Source: JAJDAT01 sp964344185
Lineage (GTDB): Bacteria > Nitrospinota > Nitrospinia > Nitrospinales > JAJDAT01
Direction of reading: 5' to 3'
Length of the DNA stretch: 64,000 bases
Assembly: GCA_964344185.1 (NCBI GenBank)
Contig: CAYFMN010000012.1
Location: forward strand, 1-64,000
Below the pieces are notes generated by a model, which saw nothing but the letters and a program-made list of their open reading frames with translations, did no database searches and was not told the origin of the DNA. The position numbers were made by a program, and so were the translations under genes. Shown one piece after another: positions 6,251-16,700 of the stretch; the first letter of the stretch is position 1, and the number at the start of each line of letters is the position of its first letter.

Positions 6251-7525
6251 ATGAAAATATCCAGAGCGGATAAAACATTCAAAGTTTCTTTGGCGCTTTC
6301 TATTGTCTTTCACTTAGGGGGAGGGGGTGTCGCTTTATGGATGGAGCCATTGCAAAATCCTCTTCCTAAAGTTAAGCCAATTCAAATCAAAACGATTGTT
6401 TATATGGACACTCCTAAACCAAAAATTGAGAAGGCGCATCCCATCATACCTATTAAAAAAACTTTTAAAGAAATCGTTAAATCTAACCCTTTATCGGCGC
6501 GCCCTTTTAAAGGAATAATGCAAATTCAGCCTGCCTCTATGAGCGTTACGTCGGTTGCAGCGCGCAACTTTTCTTCAACAAACCATAACCCCAGGTCGGC
6601 TAAATCTATTCCTATCCAAACAATCAAACCAACATTGATAAGCACGGCTTCTGTTACGAAGCGCAACGATTCTTTAACAAACCGTAAACCGAAGTCGGCT
6701 AAACCCGTTTCTACTCAGACAACCAAACCAACGTTAATAAGCATGGGTTCGGTTGCAAAGCGTAGCGTTTCTTTAACAAACAATAATCCTAGGTCGGCTA
6801 AACCTGTTTCTATCCAGACAACCAGGACTGCATTTTCCCAAACAGGAAACTCCACGGAAAAAGCTCAACAATCTCATCGCTCAACTCAACCTCTTCATTT
6901 AGCCGAAAGCATTGTTCCATCCGAAAAATCGTTGCATGGGAAGGCATCCATGAGTTTTAGTACGGCTACCGTTTTTAATTTAAAAAATGAATCCAGACCA
7001 ATACCTGATGCGAGCGGTTCATTGACGATTTACAATGAAGCGACTTTGGAAGTAAATAACAAAATCAAAACGCCTTCACTCAATCATATTCAACCGGTTC
7101 AAGCAGGCTTCATATCAACAAACTTTGCCGAGAAATCACACGGAGGGAAATTAACAAGTGGGTTAAAAACTTTTAACGCATCCGGGCAACCAAAAGGAGA
7201 TATAAATTCTTTTGGAGAAGACCTTGGATCTCTTAGAAAAGGATTTTCATCTAAAATTTGGGGAAGAATTGCCAAGGCCAAATATTATCCAAATATTGCC
7301 CGTAAGCGCGGATGGGAGGGAGAACCCGTAATAGAATTCCGGGTAGGTAAAAACGGAAATTTGTTAGGCTACTCTATTGCCGTTGCTTCGCCATACGAAA
7401 TTCTGAATCAGGCGGCTTTGGATGCGGTAAAGATAGCCAGTCCCTTTCCAAAAATTCCGGAATCTCTCCAGTTAAAATCTATTAAATTCAAACTCCCTAT
7501 TTCCTTTGCGTTAAATGAACCATGA
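6251..7525 (+). CDS. tonB: TonB energy-transducing protein with a repeated periplasmic linker
   Basis: The 424-residue protein has one N-terminal membrane anchor (about residues 13-32), a long Pro/Lys/Ser/Thr-rich spacer, and a C-terminal TonB domain (about 335-424). That domain shows IAKAKYYPNIARKRGWEGEP, VIEFRVGKNGNLLGYSI and AALDAVKIASPFPKIP. It would couple the inner-membrane proton gradient to BtuB directly upstream (9-base gap, probably co-transcribed under the same riboswitch). The spacer carries three tandem 33-residue repeats (DNA period exactly 99 bp, 6551-6847). At 424 residues it is much longer than E. coli TonB (239), mainly because of the linker. No ExbB/ExbD genes are in the window. 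Confidence 0.88.
   Translation: MKISRADKTFKVSLALSIVFHLGGGGVALWMEPLQNPLPKVKPIQIKTIVYMDTPKPKIEKAHPIIPIKKTFKEIVKSNPLSARPFKGIMQIQPASMSVTSVAARNFSSTNHNPRSAKSIPIQTIKPTLISTASVTKRNDSLTNRKPKSAKPVSTQTTKPTLISMGSVAKRSVSLTNNNPRSAKPVSIQTTRTAFSQTGNSTEKAQQSHRSTQPLHLAESIVPSEKSLHGKASMSFSTATVFNLKNESRPIPDASGSLTIYNEATLEVNNKIKTPSLNHIQPVQAGFISTNFAEKSHGGKLTSGLKTFNASGQPKGDINSFGEDLGSLRKGFSSKIWGRIAKAKYYPNIARKRGWEGEPVIEFRVGKNGNLLGYSIAVASPYEILNQAALDAVKIASPFPKIPESLQLKSIKFKLPISFALNEP
6551..6847 (+). repeat. Three tandem 99-bp repeats in the tonB linker
   Basis: Codons for S-V-x-x-R-N/S recur at 6551, 6650 and 6749, an exact 99-base period. Each unit contains a variant of RSAKPVSxQTTKPTLIS. The in-frame period keeps the linker open while allowing its length to change by recombination. 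Confidence 0.8.
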
Positions 7526-7605
7526 TCCCAAGAACGGGTCCTTAGAAATTTGTTTGATCTTGGAAACTACACGTTGTTTAACCTAAAGAATTTTTATATA
7601 AAACT

Positions 7606-7635
7606 TTGAGTTGAACGCGCTAATCTTGTTACAAT
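7606..7635 (+). promoter_or_regulatory. Probable sigma70-type promoter of the pyruvate dehydrogenase operon
   Basis: TTGAGT (7606-7611) and TACAAT (7630-7635) are separated by 18 bases and lie about 50 bases before the aceE ATG at 7684. A 158-base gene-free gap separates the operon from tonB. Assigned by eye only. Confidence 0.45.
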
Positions 7636-7683
7636 GAAACCCTAGCCACCACTTCACATTATTGTTATGAGGCTTGGTTTTTT

Positions 7684-10362
7684 ATGCCTAAGAAGATTTA
7701 CTCGCGGTTTGACGATCCTAACCCAGAAGAGACCCGGGAGTGGGTAGACTCGCTCCACTATATACTTCGTGAAGTAGGAGAAGAACGGGCTAATTTCTTA
7801 TTGGAAACTCTTAAAGAGGAAATGATCAAATCGGGTCGCCAAATTCCTTTTTCCGCCAACACTCCATACGTCAATACGATTCCTGTAAAAAATCAACCTT
7901 ATTACCCAGGTAATATGGAAATTGAATGGCGCATTCGTTGTTTCATCCGTTGGAATGCAATGGCCATGGTGGTGGGCGCCAACAAAAAGTGCGACGGAAT
8001 TGGCGGTCATATCTCGACATTCGCTTCCCTGGCTTCTTTGTTAGAAGTTGGGTTCAATCATTTTTTTCGAGGATCCGAGGACGGCCAATCCGGGGATCAG
8101 ATATATTTCCAGGGGCATGCGGCGCCGGGTATTTATGCGCGGGCTTTCCTCGAAGGCAGACTTAGCCAAAAACAATTAGAGAATTTCCGGCGAGAGTTGC
8201 AAGACGGCGGCGGGCTTTCTTCTTATCCGCATCCATGGTTGATGCCTGACTTTTGGGAGTTCCCGACTGTATCCATGGGCCTCAGTCCTATCATGGCAAT
8301 TTATCAAGCTCGATTTAATCGCTATTTGGAAAACCGGGAATTAAAAAAGAGCTCCGCCGGTCATGTCTGGGCGTTTTTAGGCGATGGAGAAACGGACGAA
8401 CCGGAAACTCTAGGCGCTTTAACCCTGGCTTCGCGAGAAAAACTCGATAATTTAATTTTTGTTATCAATTGCAATCTGCAACGGCTTGATGGTCCGGTAA
8501 GAGGCAATGGAAAAATTATTCAAGAACTTGAATCGGCGTTTAGAGGAGCCGGTTGGAATGTAATTAAAGTGGTTTGGGGAAACGATTGGGACGCCTTGAT
8601 TGCGGACGATGAGTTGGGTTTTCTTCGTAAACGGATGGGAGAAGTGGTTGATGGGTGGTTTCAGAAATACAGCGTCGAATCAGGCGAGTTTATTCGCGAA
8701 CATTTTTTTGGGGCGTATCCGGAATTGCTTAAAATGGTTGAACACTTGCCGGATAAAAAGATTCAACTATTGAGGCGCGGCGGTCACGATCCAGAAAAAA
8801 TTTTTTCGGCCTACCAAGAGGCCGTAAATCATAAGGGAGCGCCTACCGTGATCCTTGCAAAAACCATAAAAGGTTATGGTCTTGGCGAAGCGGGAGAAGG
8901 CAAAAATATTACGCATCAGCAAAAAAAGCTGAACGAAAAGGAACTAAAGAATTTTCGTTCCAGGTTTGGAATACCCATCAGCGACGATGAAATTGCGGAC
9001 ACCCCTCTGTATAAGCCAGCCGATGACAGTAGGGAAATCTCTTATATTCACGAACGGAGGAAGGCTTTAGGAGGTTATGTCCCGCAACGGCAAATAAATA
9101 CCGAACCCCTGAATATCCCCGATTTGAAATCGTTTCAAGAATTCTTTGAAGGGTCCGGGAAAAGGGAAGTTTCCACGACGATGGCGTTTGTTCAATTGTT
9201 TAGCCGATTATTGAAAAACAAAGAAATCGGAAAGTCCATTGTCCCCATTATTCCTGATGAGGCCCGGACGTTCGGGATGGAATCTTTATTTCGCCAATAT
9301 GGAATTTACGCCAGCCAGGGGCAACTCTACGACCCGGTCGATTCCAATCAGTTTTTATATTATCGGGAAGCGAAAGATGGACAAATCCTTGAAGAGGGGA
9401 TAAACGAGGCGGGCGCGATGGCCTCTTTTATCGCCGCCGGAACCTCTTTTGCCACTCATAGAATTGACATGATTCCTTTTTTCATTTTCTATTCCATGTT
9501 TGGGTTTCAACGCATTGGAGACCTTATTTGGGCCGCAGGCGATATGCGGACAAAAGGGTTTTTGTTAGGAGGAACCGCTGGAAGGACAACGTTGAATGGC
9601 GAAGGATTGCAACATCAGGATGGACACAGCCATTTGCTGGCAAGCGCCGTTCCCAATCTTATAGCTTATGACCCGGCTTTTGCTTACGAAATTGCCGTGA
9701 TTATCCATAATGGATTGCAACGAATGTATTCGGACCGGGAAGACGTTTTTTATTATCTGACGTTAGGTAATCAAAATTACGCAATGGCTCCAATGCCAGA
9801 TGGAGTTGAAGAAGGCATTTTAAAAGGTCTTTATAAATTTAAATCGCAACCTTTAGAAAAAGGCAAGCTAAAAGCTCATATATTCGGAAGCGGAAGTTTG
9901 ATCCTGGAAGCGTTGCGGGCGCAAAAAATTTTAGCCGAGAAATATAATGTCTGCGTCGATGTGTGGAGCGCCACCAGTTATAAAGAGCTACGGAGAGAAG
10001 CTTTGGAAGCGGACCGATGGAACCGGCTTCACCCTCTTGAACCGCCAAAAATTTCATACCTGGAAAATTTATTAAAAAACGAGGAGGGACCCTTTATTGC
10101 GGTATCGGATTACATGAAAAGCGTTTCCGATCAAATTGCTCCCTGGGTTCCCGGCGGTTTGACCAGTCTTGGCACGGATGGATATGGAAGAAGCGACTCA
10201 AGAGAGGCTCTGCGACGATTTTTCGAGGTGGACGCTGAGTTTATCGCTTTAGCTTGTTTAGAAAAACTGGCAAAGCAGGAAAAAATTTCCAAAGAGAAGG
10301 TTGGCGAAGCCATTAAAGAATTAAAAATCGATCCGGAAAAAAACAATCCTTTGACAACATAA
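7684..10362 (+). CDS. aceE: Pyruvate dehydrogenase E1 component, homodimeric type
   Basis: The 892-residue protein (E. coli AceE is 887) is thiamine-diphosphate dependent and decarboxylates pyruvate, passing the acetyl group to lipoyl-E2. The TPP motif starts at GDG (233-235), continues ETDEPETLGALTLASREKLD and ends with NCNLQRLDGPVRGNGKI. GANKKCDGIGGHISTFASLA and FQGHAAPGIYARAFLEGRLS are typical N-terminal AceE blocks. The C-terminal transketolase-like part shows TSLGTDGYGRSDSREALRRF. It heads an operon with aceF (21-base gap) and lpd, forming the cytoplasmic complex that makes acetyl-CoA from glycolytic pyruvate. A plausible promoter lies about 50 bases upstream. Nothing looks truncated. 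Confidence 0.96.
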   Translation: MPKKIYSRFDDPNPEETREWVDSLHYILREVGEERANFLLETLKEEMIKSGRQIPFSANTPYVNTIPVKNQPYYPGNMEIEWRIRCFIRWNAMAMVVGANKKCDGIGGHISTFASLASLLEVGFNHFFRGSEDGQSGDQIYFQGHAAPGIYARAFLEGRLSQKQLENFRRELQDGGGLSSYPHPWLMPDFWEFPTVSMGLSPIMAIYQARFNRYLENRELKKSSAGHVWAFLGDGETDEPETLGALTLASREKLDNLIFVINCNLQRLDGPVRGNGKIIQELESAFRGAGWNVIKVVWGNDWDALIADDELGFLRKRMGEVVDGWFQKYSVESGEFIREHFFGAYPELLKMVEHLPDKKIQLLRRGGHDPEKIFSAYQEAVNHKGAPTVILAKTIKGYGLGEAGEGKNITHQQKKLNEKELKNFRSRFGIPISDDEIADTPLYKPADDSREISYIHERRKALGGYVPQRQINTEPLNIPDLKSFQEFFEGSGKREVSTTMAFVQLFSRLLKNKEIGKSIVPIIPDEARTFGMESLFRQYGIYASQGQLYDPVDSNQFLYYREAKDGQILEEGINEAGAMASFIAAGTSFATHRIDMIPFFIFYSMFGFQRIGDLIWAAGDMRTKGFLLGGTAGRTTLNGEGLQHQDGHSHLLASAVPNLIAYDPAFAYEIAVIIHNGLQRMYSDREDVFYYLTLGNQNYAMAPMPDGVEEGILKGLYKFKSQPLEKGKLKAHIFGSGSLILEALRAQKILAEKYNVCVDVWSATSYKELRREALEADRWNRLHPLEPPKISYLENLLKNEEGPFIAVSDYMKSVSDQIAPWVPGGLTSLGTDGYGRSDSREALRRFFEVDAEFIALACLEKLAKQEKISKEKVGEAIKELKIDPEKNNPLTT

Positions 10363-10383
10363 GAGCGTTGGGGAGTCGGTTAT

Positions 10384-11802
10384 ATGATCGAAGAAATAAA
10401 ATTGCCAGATATCGGCGATGGGATTGAGGGTGGAGACGTTGTTGGAATCCTTGTGAAAGAGGGAAGCGAAATCGAAATTGATTCTGTTCTTATGGAACTA
10501 GAAACCGAGAAAGCCGTTTTTGAGTTTCCTTCTCCTATAAAAGGAACCGTCGCTAAAGTCTGCATTTCCGAATCTGAGTTTGTCAAAGTGGGACAAGCGT
10601 TGTTTGAGGTTGAAGTCTCTGGAGAAAATAAAGATCAGGAAAAAGAACAAGCCACGGCAGAGACCGATCAAAAAGAAGCCAAAAAGAAAGAAGCGCGTTC
10701 TGAATCGGAACAGTTGGAAAAAGAAAACGAGGGATCTGAAGAAAAACCGAAAGAGGATGAAACTAAGCGGGAGAAACCAAAGGATCAAGAATCAAAACCA
10801 GAGGAATCAAAAGAGGAGGAGCAAGAATCAAAAGAAGAAGAAAAAATATCCTCCCATTCTGAAGGCAAGGAGTCGAAACCTATTTCATCTTACGCTTCCC
10901 CGGCGGCGAGCGTTCCAGCTGGACCGGCCGCTAGAAGGCTGGCCCGTGAGCTTGGAGTCGATTTAACTCAGGTTTCGGGATCGGGTAAAGGCGACCGCAT
11001 TACATTAGACGATGTTAAAGCTTTTGCTAAAGATCAATTAACCGGTCCTGCTTCCCGACAGTCATCCGGGACTTCCGAGTTGCCAGATTTTTCAGTATGG
11101 GGGCCTGTTGAACGAAAGCCTTTGGCGTCCCTGCGAAGAAAAACCGCCGAGAAATTGGAGCAAGCCTGGTTGGAAGTTCCTTTAGTCACGCAATTTGACG
11201 AAGCCGATATCACGGATTTGGAAGCGATGAGGAAAAAGAACTCTCAATTCGTTAAAGACAAAGGGGGGCGTTTAACCATCACAGTTTTTTTGCTGAAAGC
11301 GGTCGCGGCGGCTTTAAAGGAATTTCCTCAATTTAATTGTAGTCTCGACTTGCGACAGAAAGAAGCGATTTACAAATCTTATTATAATATCGGCGTTGCC
11401 GTAGATACTCCGGCAGGCCTTATTGTTCCTGTTATCAAGAATGTCGATCAAAAGAGTATTGTTGATCTTTCTATTGAATTGTCGGAAATGGCCGAAAAAG
11501 CTAAAGCTCGCAAGGTCACTCCAGAAGAAATACGCGGCGGCAATATTTCGATCTCCAACCTTGGAGGCATCAGCGGAACAGGTTTTACGCCTTTAGTGGT
11601 TCCGCCCGACGTTGCGGTTGTTGGAGTTTCAAAAAGCTCTTTAAAACCGGTGTGGCGCGACGAAAAATTCGAGCCAAGATTGATAATGCCATTTTCCGTT
11701 TCATACGATCATCGAATGATCGATGGGGCCGATGGCGCTCGTTTTACAAAATTTTTAGCTCAAATGTTAGAAAATTCTGAGCGTTTATTATTAGAGGGAT
11801 AA
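10384..11802 (+). CDS. aceF: Dihydrolipoamide acetyltransferase, E2 of pyruvate dehydrogenase
   Basis: The 472-residue protein has one lipoyl domain (about residues 1-78, lipoyl-lysine K43 in ETEKAVFEF). A very highly charged Lys/Glu/Gln linker follows (about 80-160). Next come a peripheral-subunit-binding domain (about 175-212, PAARRLARELGVDLTQVSGS) and a catalytic acetyltransferase domain (about 235-472) with the active-site motif SYDHRMIDGADG (His443). It carries acetyl groups from E1 to CoA and forms the core of the complex. Only one lipoyl domain is present, against three in E. coli AceF, and the linker is Lys/Glu rather than Ala/Pro rich. Confidence 0.95.
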   Translation: MIEEIKLPDIGDGIEGGDVVGILVKEGSEIEIDSVLMELETEKAVFEFPSPIKGTVAKVCISESEFVKVGQALFEVEVSGENKDQEKEQATAETDQKEAKKKEARSESEQLEKENEGSEEKPKEDETKREKPKDQESKPEESKEEEQESKEEEKISSHSEGKESKPISSYASPAASVPAGPAARRLARELGVDLTQVSGSGKGDRITLDDVKAFAKDQLTGPASRQSSGTSELPDFSVWGPVERKPLASLRRKTAEKLEQAWLEVPLVTQFDEADITDLEAMRKKNSQFVKDKGGRLTITVFLLKAVAAALKEFPQFNCSLDLRQKEAIYKSYYNIGVAVDTPAGLIVPVIKNVDQKSIVDLSIELSEMAEKAKARKVTPEEIRGGNISISNLGGISGTGFTPLVVPPDVAVVGVSKSSLKPVWRDEKFEPRLIMPFSVSYDHRMIDGADGARFTKFLAQMLENSERLLLEG

Positions 11803-11807
11803 CGGTT

Positions 11808-13202
11808 TTGGAAAAAGAAAATTTACTTGTTTTAGGAGGAGGACCTGGAGGCTATACCGCCGCTTTTCTTGCGGCAGATTTAGGGATGAACGTTACCCTG
11901 GTAGACGCCGAACCGAAGCCTGGAGGAGTTTGTTTGCATCGAGGTTGTATTCCATCGAAAGCGTTGCTTCATATCGCTAAACTCATTAACGATACGCAAG
12001 CGGCGGGAAAATTAGGGTTGAAATTCGAAAAACCCGAAATCGATTTGGATTCTATCCGAACTTGGAAAAATAAAGTGGTGTCAAAAATGTCTTCGGGACT
12101 TGTGGGCTTAGCGAAGAAACGCGGCGTTAATCTGGTAAAAGGTCGCGGAGCGTTTAAGGATTCCAATACGCTTTTGGTTGAAAATGATCAAGAGTTTAAA
12201 TTTGACCATGCGATTGTGGCGGTTGGCTCTGTTCCGTCGATACCCTCTATTTTTCAAAACGAGAGTTCCTTAATAATGGATTCCACTTCGGCTTTGGATG
12301 TTGAAACAATCCCAGATCGTCTTCTGATTATCGGCGGCGGATATATCGGACTGGAGATGGGAACGTTTTATTCGGCTTTAGGAAGCAAGGTCACGGTTGT
12401 GGAAATGACCGACGGTTTGCTTCCAGGGGTTGACCGGGATTTGGCGCGCATTTTACAAGCGCGTTTGAAAAAAGAATTTGAGTCTATTTTAGTGCAAACC
12501 AAAGTGAATTCTTTAGACGTGGCAGACAATAAAGTTACGGCTTCTTTGGAAAAAGATGGGGAAAGTTCCCAAGATACTTTCGACCGCGTTTTGGTTTGTG
12601 TTGGCAGAAAACCGAACAGCGGCGGAATTGGTTTGGAAAACACAAAAGCGGAAGTTGACGAACATGGTTTTGTCAAAGTTGACGAGCGCCAACAAACTTC
12701 AGACTCGTCAATATTGGCTATCGGAGATGTTGTGGGCGGGGCAATGCTGGCTCATAAAGCTTCCCGGGAAGCGAAAGTTGCCGTCGAAGCGTTAGCGGGC
12801 GAACCTGCGATATTCGACAACAAAGCGATTCCCGCCGTGGTTTTTACCGATCCCGAAATCGCGTGGTGCGGAATTACGGAAACTGAAGCCAAATCCTCTG
12901 AAAAAGAAATCGAGACAGCCAGTTTTCCCTGGGGAGCTTCAGGAAGAGCGTCCACGTTAGATCGAAACGATGGATTGACGAAACTCATTGTAGAGCCAAA
13001 AACAGGACGCATTCTTGGAGTGGGAATGGCGGGCGATGGAGTGGGCGAACTCATTGCCGAAGGCGTTCTCGCGATTGAAATGGGCGCCGTTGTAGAAGAT
13101 ATTGCGGCGACAATTCATCCTCATCCAACCTTATCCGAAACCATGATGGAAGCCGCAGAGGTTCATATGAACCGCGCCATACATGTTTATAAGCCGCAAT
13201 GA
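11808..13202 (+). CDS. lpd: Dihydrolipoamide dehydrogenase, E3
   Basis: The 464-residue FAD flavoprotein reoxidises lipoamide of E2 and reduces NAD+. The N-terminal FAD motif is LGGGPGGYTAAFLAADLG. The redox-active disulphide is C42-x4-C47 in GGVCLHRGCIPSK. The NAD-binding Rossmann motif is IIGGGYIGLEMGTFYSALG (about residues 168-186). The C-terminal dimer motif HPHPTLSETMMEA carries the catalytic His. The likely start is a TTG at 11808, 5 bases after the aceF stop, because the conserved N-terminus begins right after it. It is the third gene of the aceE-aceF-lpd operon and may also serve other 2-oxoacid complexes. Confidence 0.95.
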   Translation: MEKENLLVLGGGPGGYTAAFLAADLGMNVTLVDAEPKPGGVCLHRGCIPSKALLHIAKLINDTQAAGKLGLKFEKPEIDLDSIRTWKNKVVSKMSSGLVGLAKKRGVNLVKGRGAFKDSNTLLVENDQEFKFDHAIVAVGSVPSIPSIFQNESSLIMDSTSALDVETIPDRLLIIGGGYIGLEMGTFYSALGSKVTVVEMTDGLLPGVDRDLARILQARLKKEFESILVQTKVNSLDVADNKVTASLEKDGESSQDTFDRVLVCVGRKPNSGGIGLENTKAEVDEHGFVKVDERQQTSDSSILAIGDVVGGAMLAHKASREAKVAVEALAGEPAIFDNKAIPAVVFTDPEIAWCGITETEAKSSEKEIETASFPWGASGRASTLDRNDGLTKLIVEPKTGRILGVGMAGDGVGELIAEGVLAIEMGAVVEDIAATIHPHPTLSETMMEAAEVHMNRAIHVYKPQ

Positions 13203-13773
13203 TTTTTATATTCTAATCCATATAATTGGCGTTTCCTCTTGGCGATACAACGATTAACTAATTTTTGGGATTAGCATTTGTGGCAGAGCCATTATTTCCC
13301 CTTCGCTCGAACTAACTCAATCCGCAGTTGCGCGACATCGAGAATCACATCATCGAGGCTGCGTCTTGAGCGTTGACATTCTTTTTTCGAAATTTATCAA
13401 TTTATTAATTATAGCCGCTTATAAAAGGAAGAGGATATGAGTGTTTGTCCTATGTATTTACAAGGTTTTTTCTGGGGTTGATTGATAGTTTTACTTGCCA
13501 AACAAATAGATTTTGACTTATTGACCTTTTAGTTCAAAGTATTAAATTTATTATTAGTGAGTATTGGTTGGTGGATTGAGTTTATCAAATTTTAGGTGGA
13601 GCTAACTAACAAGGCTTGATCTTTATTCCATTATCCCGCTTCCGACATTTCCTGGAGGAATTGGGTGAACCGTTGCAGAGCGGGGTAGTCGCTTCCTCAT
13701 CCTGCATTTCAAAAGCGTTTTTTCGAAGTTCATTTAGGTGTTATGAACAACTCTTAATCGTTAGGTTCTCTAT
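13203..13773. other. Gene-free stretch between lpd and the first kinase
   Basis: Apart from the decayed gene copy at 13271-13389, I see no gene. A minus-strand frame ending near 13640 reads like a protein C-terminus (ALQRFTQFLQEMSEAG, then stop) but has an in-frame stop about 23 codons upstream. It may be another scrap of a lost gene. No clear terminator follows lpd. Confidence 0.4.
13271..13389 (-). pseudogene. Degraded third copy of the 90-residue dispersed gene
   Basis: Minus-strand translation gives KECQRSRRSLDDVILDVAQ, matching KECQRSGRSRDDVILDIAQ of the gene at 1466-1738. The frame stops shortly after, and only weak similarity to the C-terminal region continues. The N-terminal half is absent. 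It shows that the element spread beyond the first 2 kb. Confidence 0.6.
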
Positions 13774-16700
13774 ATGAAAATTGAAAAGGTTATAAACAGC
13801 GACAAGTTCTTAATCGGGATAGCCTTTGTCCTGTCGATTTGTATCTTTTTAATTAACATAAACATTCCATTTTATTTGGTGAGTGGCATTCCTTATGTCT
13901 TGGTGATACTGCTTGCGGCTATGGTTGTGAACCCGAAATGGATTTCTGTTTTTGCCTTATCATGTTCGGTCTTGGTCCTTTTGGGATATTATTTTTTTCC
14001 CGGGGAAGGAGATTTCTGGGCTTTGCTGACCAATCGGGCGCTTGCGTTGGTTTCCATCTGGACTGTGGCAACCTTATGCCTTATGCAAAAGAACAAGGAA
14101 CAAAAATCTAAAGTCGAACTGAGCCTTGTTTCCAAGCTTAACCTACTCATTGTGATTCTGGTTTTATTGTCGATTGGAACCATCGGTTACAGGATGTTTG
14201 AAAAAGAAAGAGAGTTTTTTCTACAGCACGCTATAAACGAAGCGCAAAAGTCGGTTCGCTCTAACGCCCGTGATATTGAAATAGCGGTTATGGAATTGAC
14301 CAACGACGTGAAATTCCTGGCCAAAGTCCCTGCCATCCAGGGTATTATCCGTACCGGACGAAATAACAATGTAGACCCCCTCGACGGTTCCAGCGGAGAA
14401 CTCTGGCGCTCCCGGCTGGCGACCATTTTCAAGGGACTTCTGGAAGAAAAGTCTCAATACTTTTCTATTCGTTACATTGGCAAGGCCGATAATGGTCGTG
14501 AAATAGTTCGAGTGGATAACCGGAATGGTAAGATCGAACGCGTCAATGAAGAGTATTTGCAGCCTAAAGGAAGCAAACAATATTTTATTAATATTCTCAA
14601 GCTCCATCGGGGCGAGCTCTATATTTCACCCATCAATCTTAACCGGGAGTTCGGCAAAGTTGAAACTCCCCACCGGCCCGTATTGCGCGTGGCAATTCCC
14701 GTTTTTGACACAAAGGACGACTTCTTTGGTATGGTTATAATAAATATGGAAGTAGGCTCCTTTCTGAATTCGTTTATTCAGCTTAATCCCAACTATGTGA
14801 TCGTCAACGCGAAAGGGGATTTTTTGGCCCATAAAAACCCGGAGCTGACCTTTGGGTTTGATTTGGACAAACGCTATGCGCTTCAAGATGATTATCCTGA
14901 GTTAGCTGGACAGTTTGCAACGGCAAGCCGTCAAAAAGAAATTTCCGTTGTTTTATCTCCTAATGGCGAAGAAAAAATTCTTTATTTTTGGAAAACCCGT
15001 TTGGGGACATCTAAAGCCCATCCATTTATTTGGATTGGGGAAATTCAAAAACTTTCCGATCTCAACCAGGAATGGCAACCGATTAGTCATGACAATTATC
15101 TTCTAGTATTCGGGCTTATTTTGATCTCGCTGGCAGCCGGTTCCTTTTTTATAGGTCGTCTGATTTCCCCTCTAAAAGAACTCAGTAACGCCACATCCGC
15201 TTTCGCCCAAAATGAAGCTATACCCGCCTTAGTCATTCAATCAAACGATGAGGTCGGTGTTTTAGCAAATTCTCTGCAAAACATGATGGAAACGCTTGAG
15301 CATCGCAACCGGTCGATCCAGGCAAACGAGGCATATATCCAAACTTTGTTGAATTCCGCATTGGACGTCATCCTCACCGTCGACAGCCAATGTAGTATCC
15401 ATATGTTCAATCCTGCGGCGGAGAAACTTTTCGGATATTTGAAGTCAGAAGTTGCTGGAAAAAACGTTAAGATGCTTATCCCGGAGCCTTATCGTAGTGA
15501 ACACGACCAGTACCTGGAGAACTACCTTAAAACCGGAGAGTCGACCATTATTGGAATCGGCCGCGAGGTGGTCGGTCAGCGCAAGGACGGAATCACCTTC
15601 ACTATGGAATTGATGATCGCCGAGATGTGGGTGGAAGACGAACTCTTTTTTGCCGGCATTGGCCGAAATATCACCGAGCGTAAAAAGGTGGAGGAGGAAC
15701 TCGACCGTTCCAAAAAAGAGTTGGAAAAGAATACAGAAATACTCATGCAACAAAACTGGCTGGAAACCGGTATTTCTGAGCTTAACGACAAAATACGCGG
15801 CGATCAAAGCCTTGTTTCCTTGAGTCAGAACGCCATCAGTTATCTGGCGGAAAGATTGGACGCCCAGGTTGGCGCTATATATATTTGGAAGGAAAATTTA
15901 TTAAAGGTCGTCGGGAGTTATGCTTACAGTATGCCGAAAAACCTCTCCATTGAGTTTAGGGTTGGAGAGGGTCTTGTGGGGCAGGCCGCGTTGGAAAAGA
16001 AAAACATTAGCATATCAAATATCCCGGAAGATTATATCAAAATCACTTCAGGGTTAGGCGAGTGTCATCCGAGGAACATAATAGTCGTTCCACTTTTGTT
16101 TGATAATGAGACTCTGGGAGTGATCGAACTGGGCTCCTTCGAAAAATTCGAGGATAAGAAAATTCAATTCCTTGAAAGGGCCAAGGAGAATATCGCTTTC
16201 AGCCTCAGTTCTGCTTTATCGCGAGACCGAACTAAGGCCCTGTTGGAAGAAACCCAGATTCAGGCCAAAACAATGAACGCTCAACAGGAGGAACTGAGGC
16301 AGACCAATGAGGAATTGGAGCGTCAGTCAAAAGCGTTGAAAGAATCCGAAAACGAATTGAGATCTCAACAAGAAGAGTTGAAGCAGACTAACGAAGAACT
16401 TGAAAAACAGACCACGGAACTGGAGGAGCAAAAGTCCGAAGTAGAACAAAAGAGCAACCTTATTCAAGAAAAGGTCAAGGAGCTTGAATTGGCAAGTAAG
16501 TACAAGTCCGAATTCCTGGCAAATATGTCGCACGAACTGCGAACTCCTCTGAACAGCATGCTGCTTTTGTCCAAGTTGCTTGCAGACAACAAAATCGGCA
16601 ATCTCACCGAAAAACAGGTGGAGTTTGCACAAACTATCAACGGGGCCGGAGACGATCTGCTCAATCTCATAAACGACATACTCGATTTATCAAAGGTGGA

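Noticed and set aside
10580..10966. 128-codon Lys/Arg-rich open frame inside aceF
   Set aside because: It is the shifted reading of the charged aceF linker; aceF is clearly the real gene.
13640..13710. Possible gene C-terminus on the minus strand
   Set aside because: Only about 23 codons before an in-frame stop; no family can be assigned.
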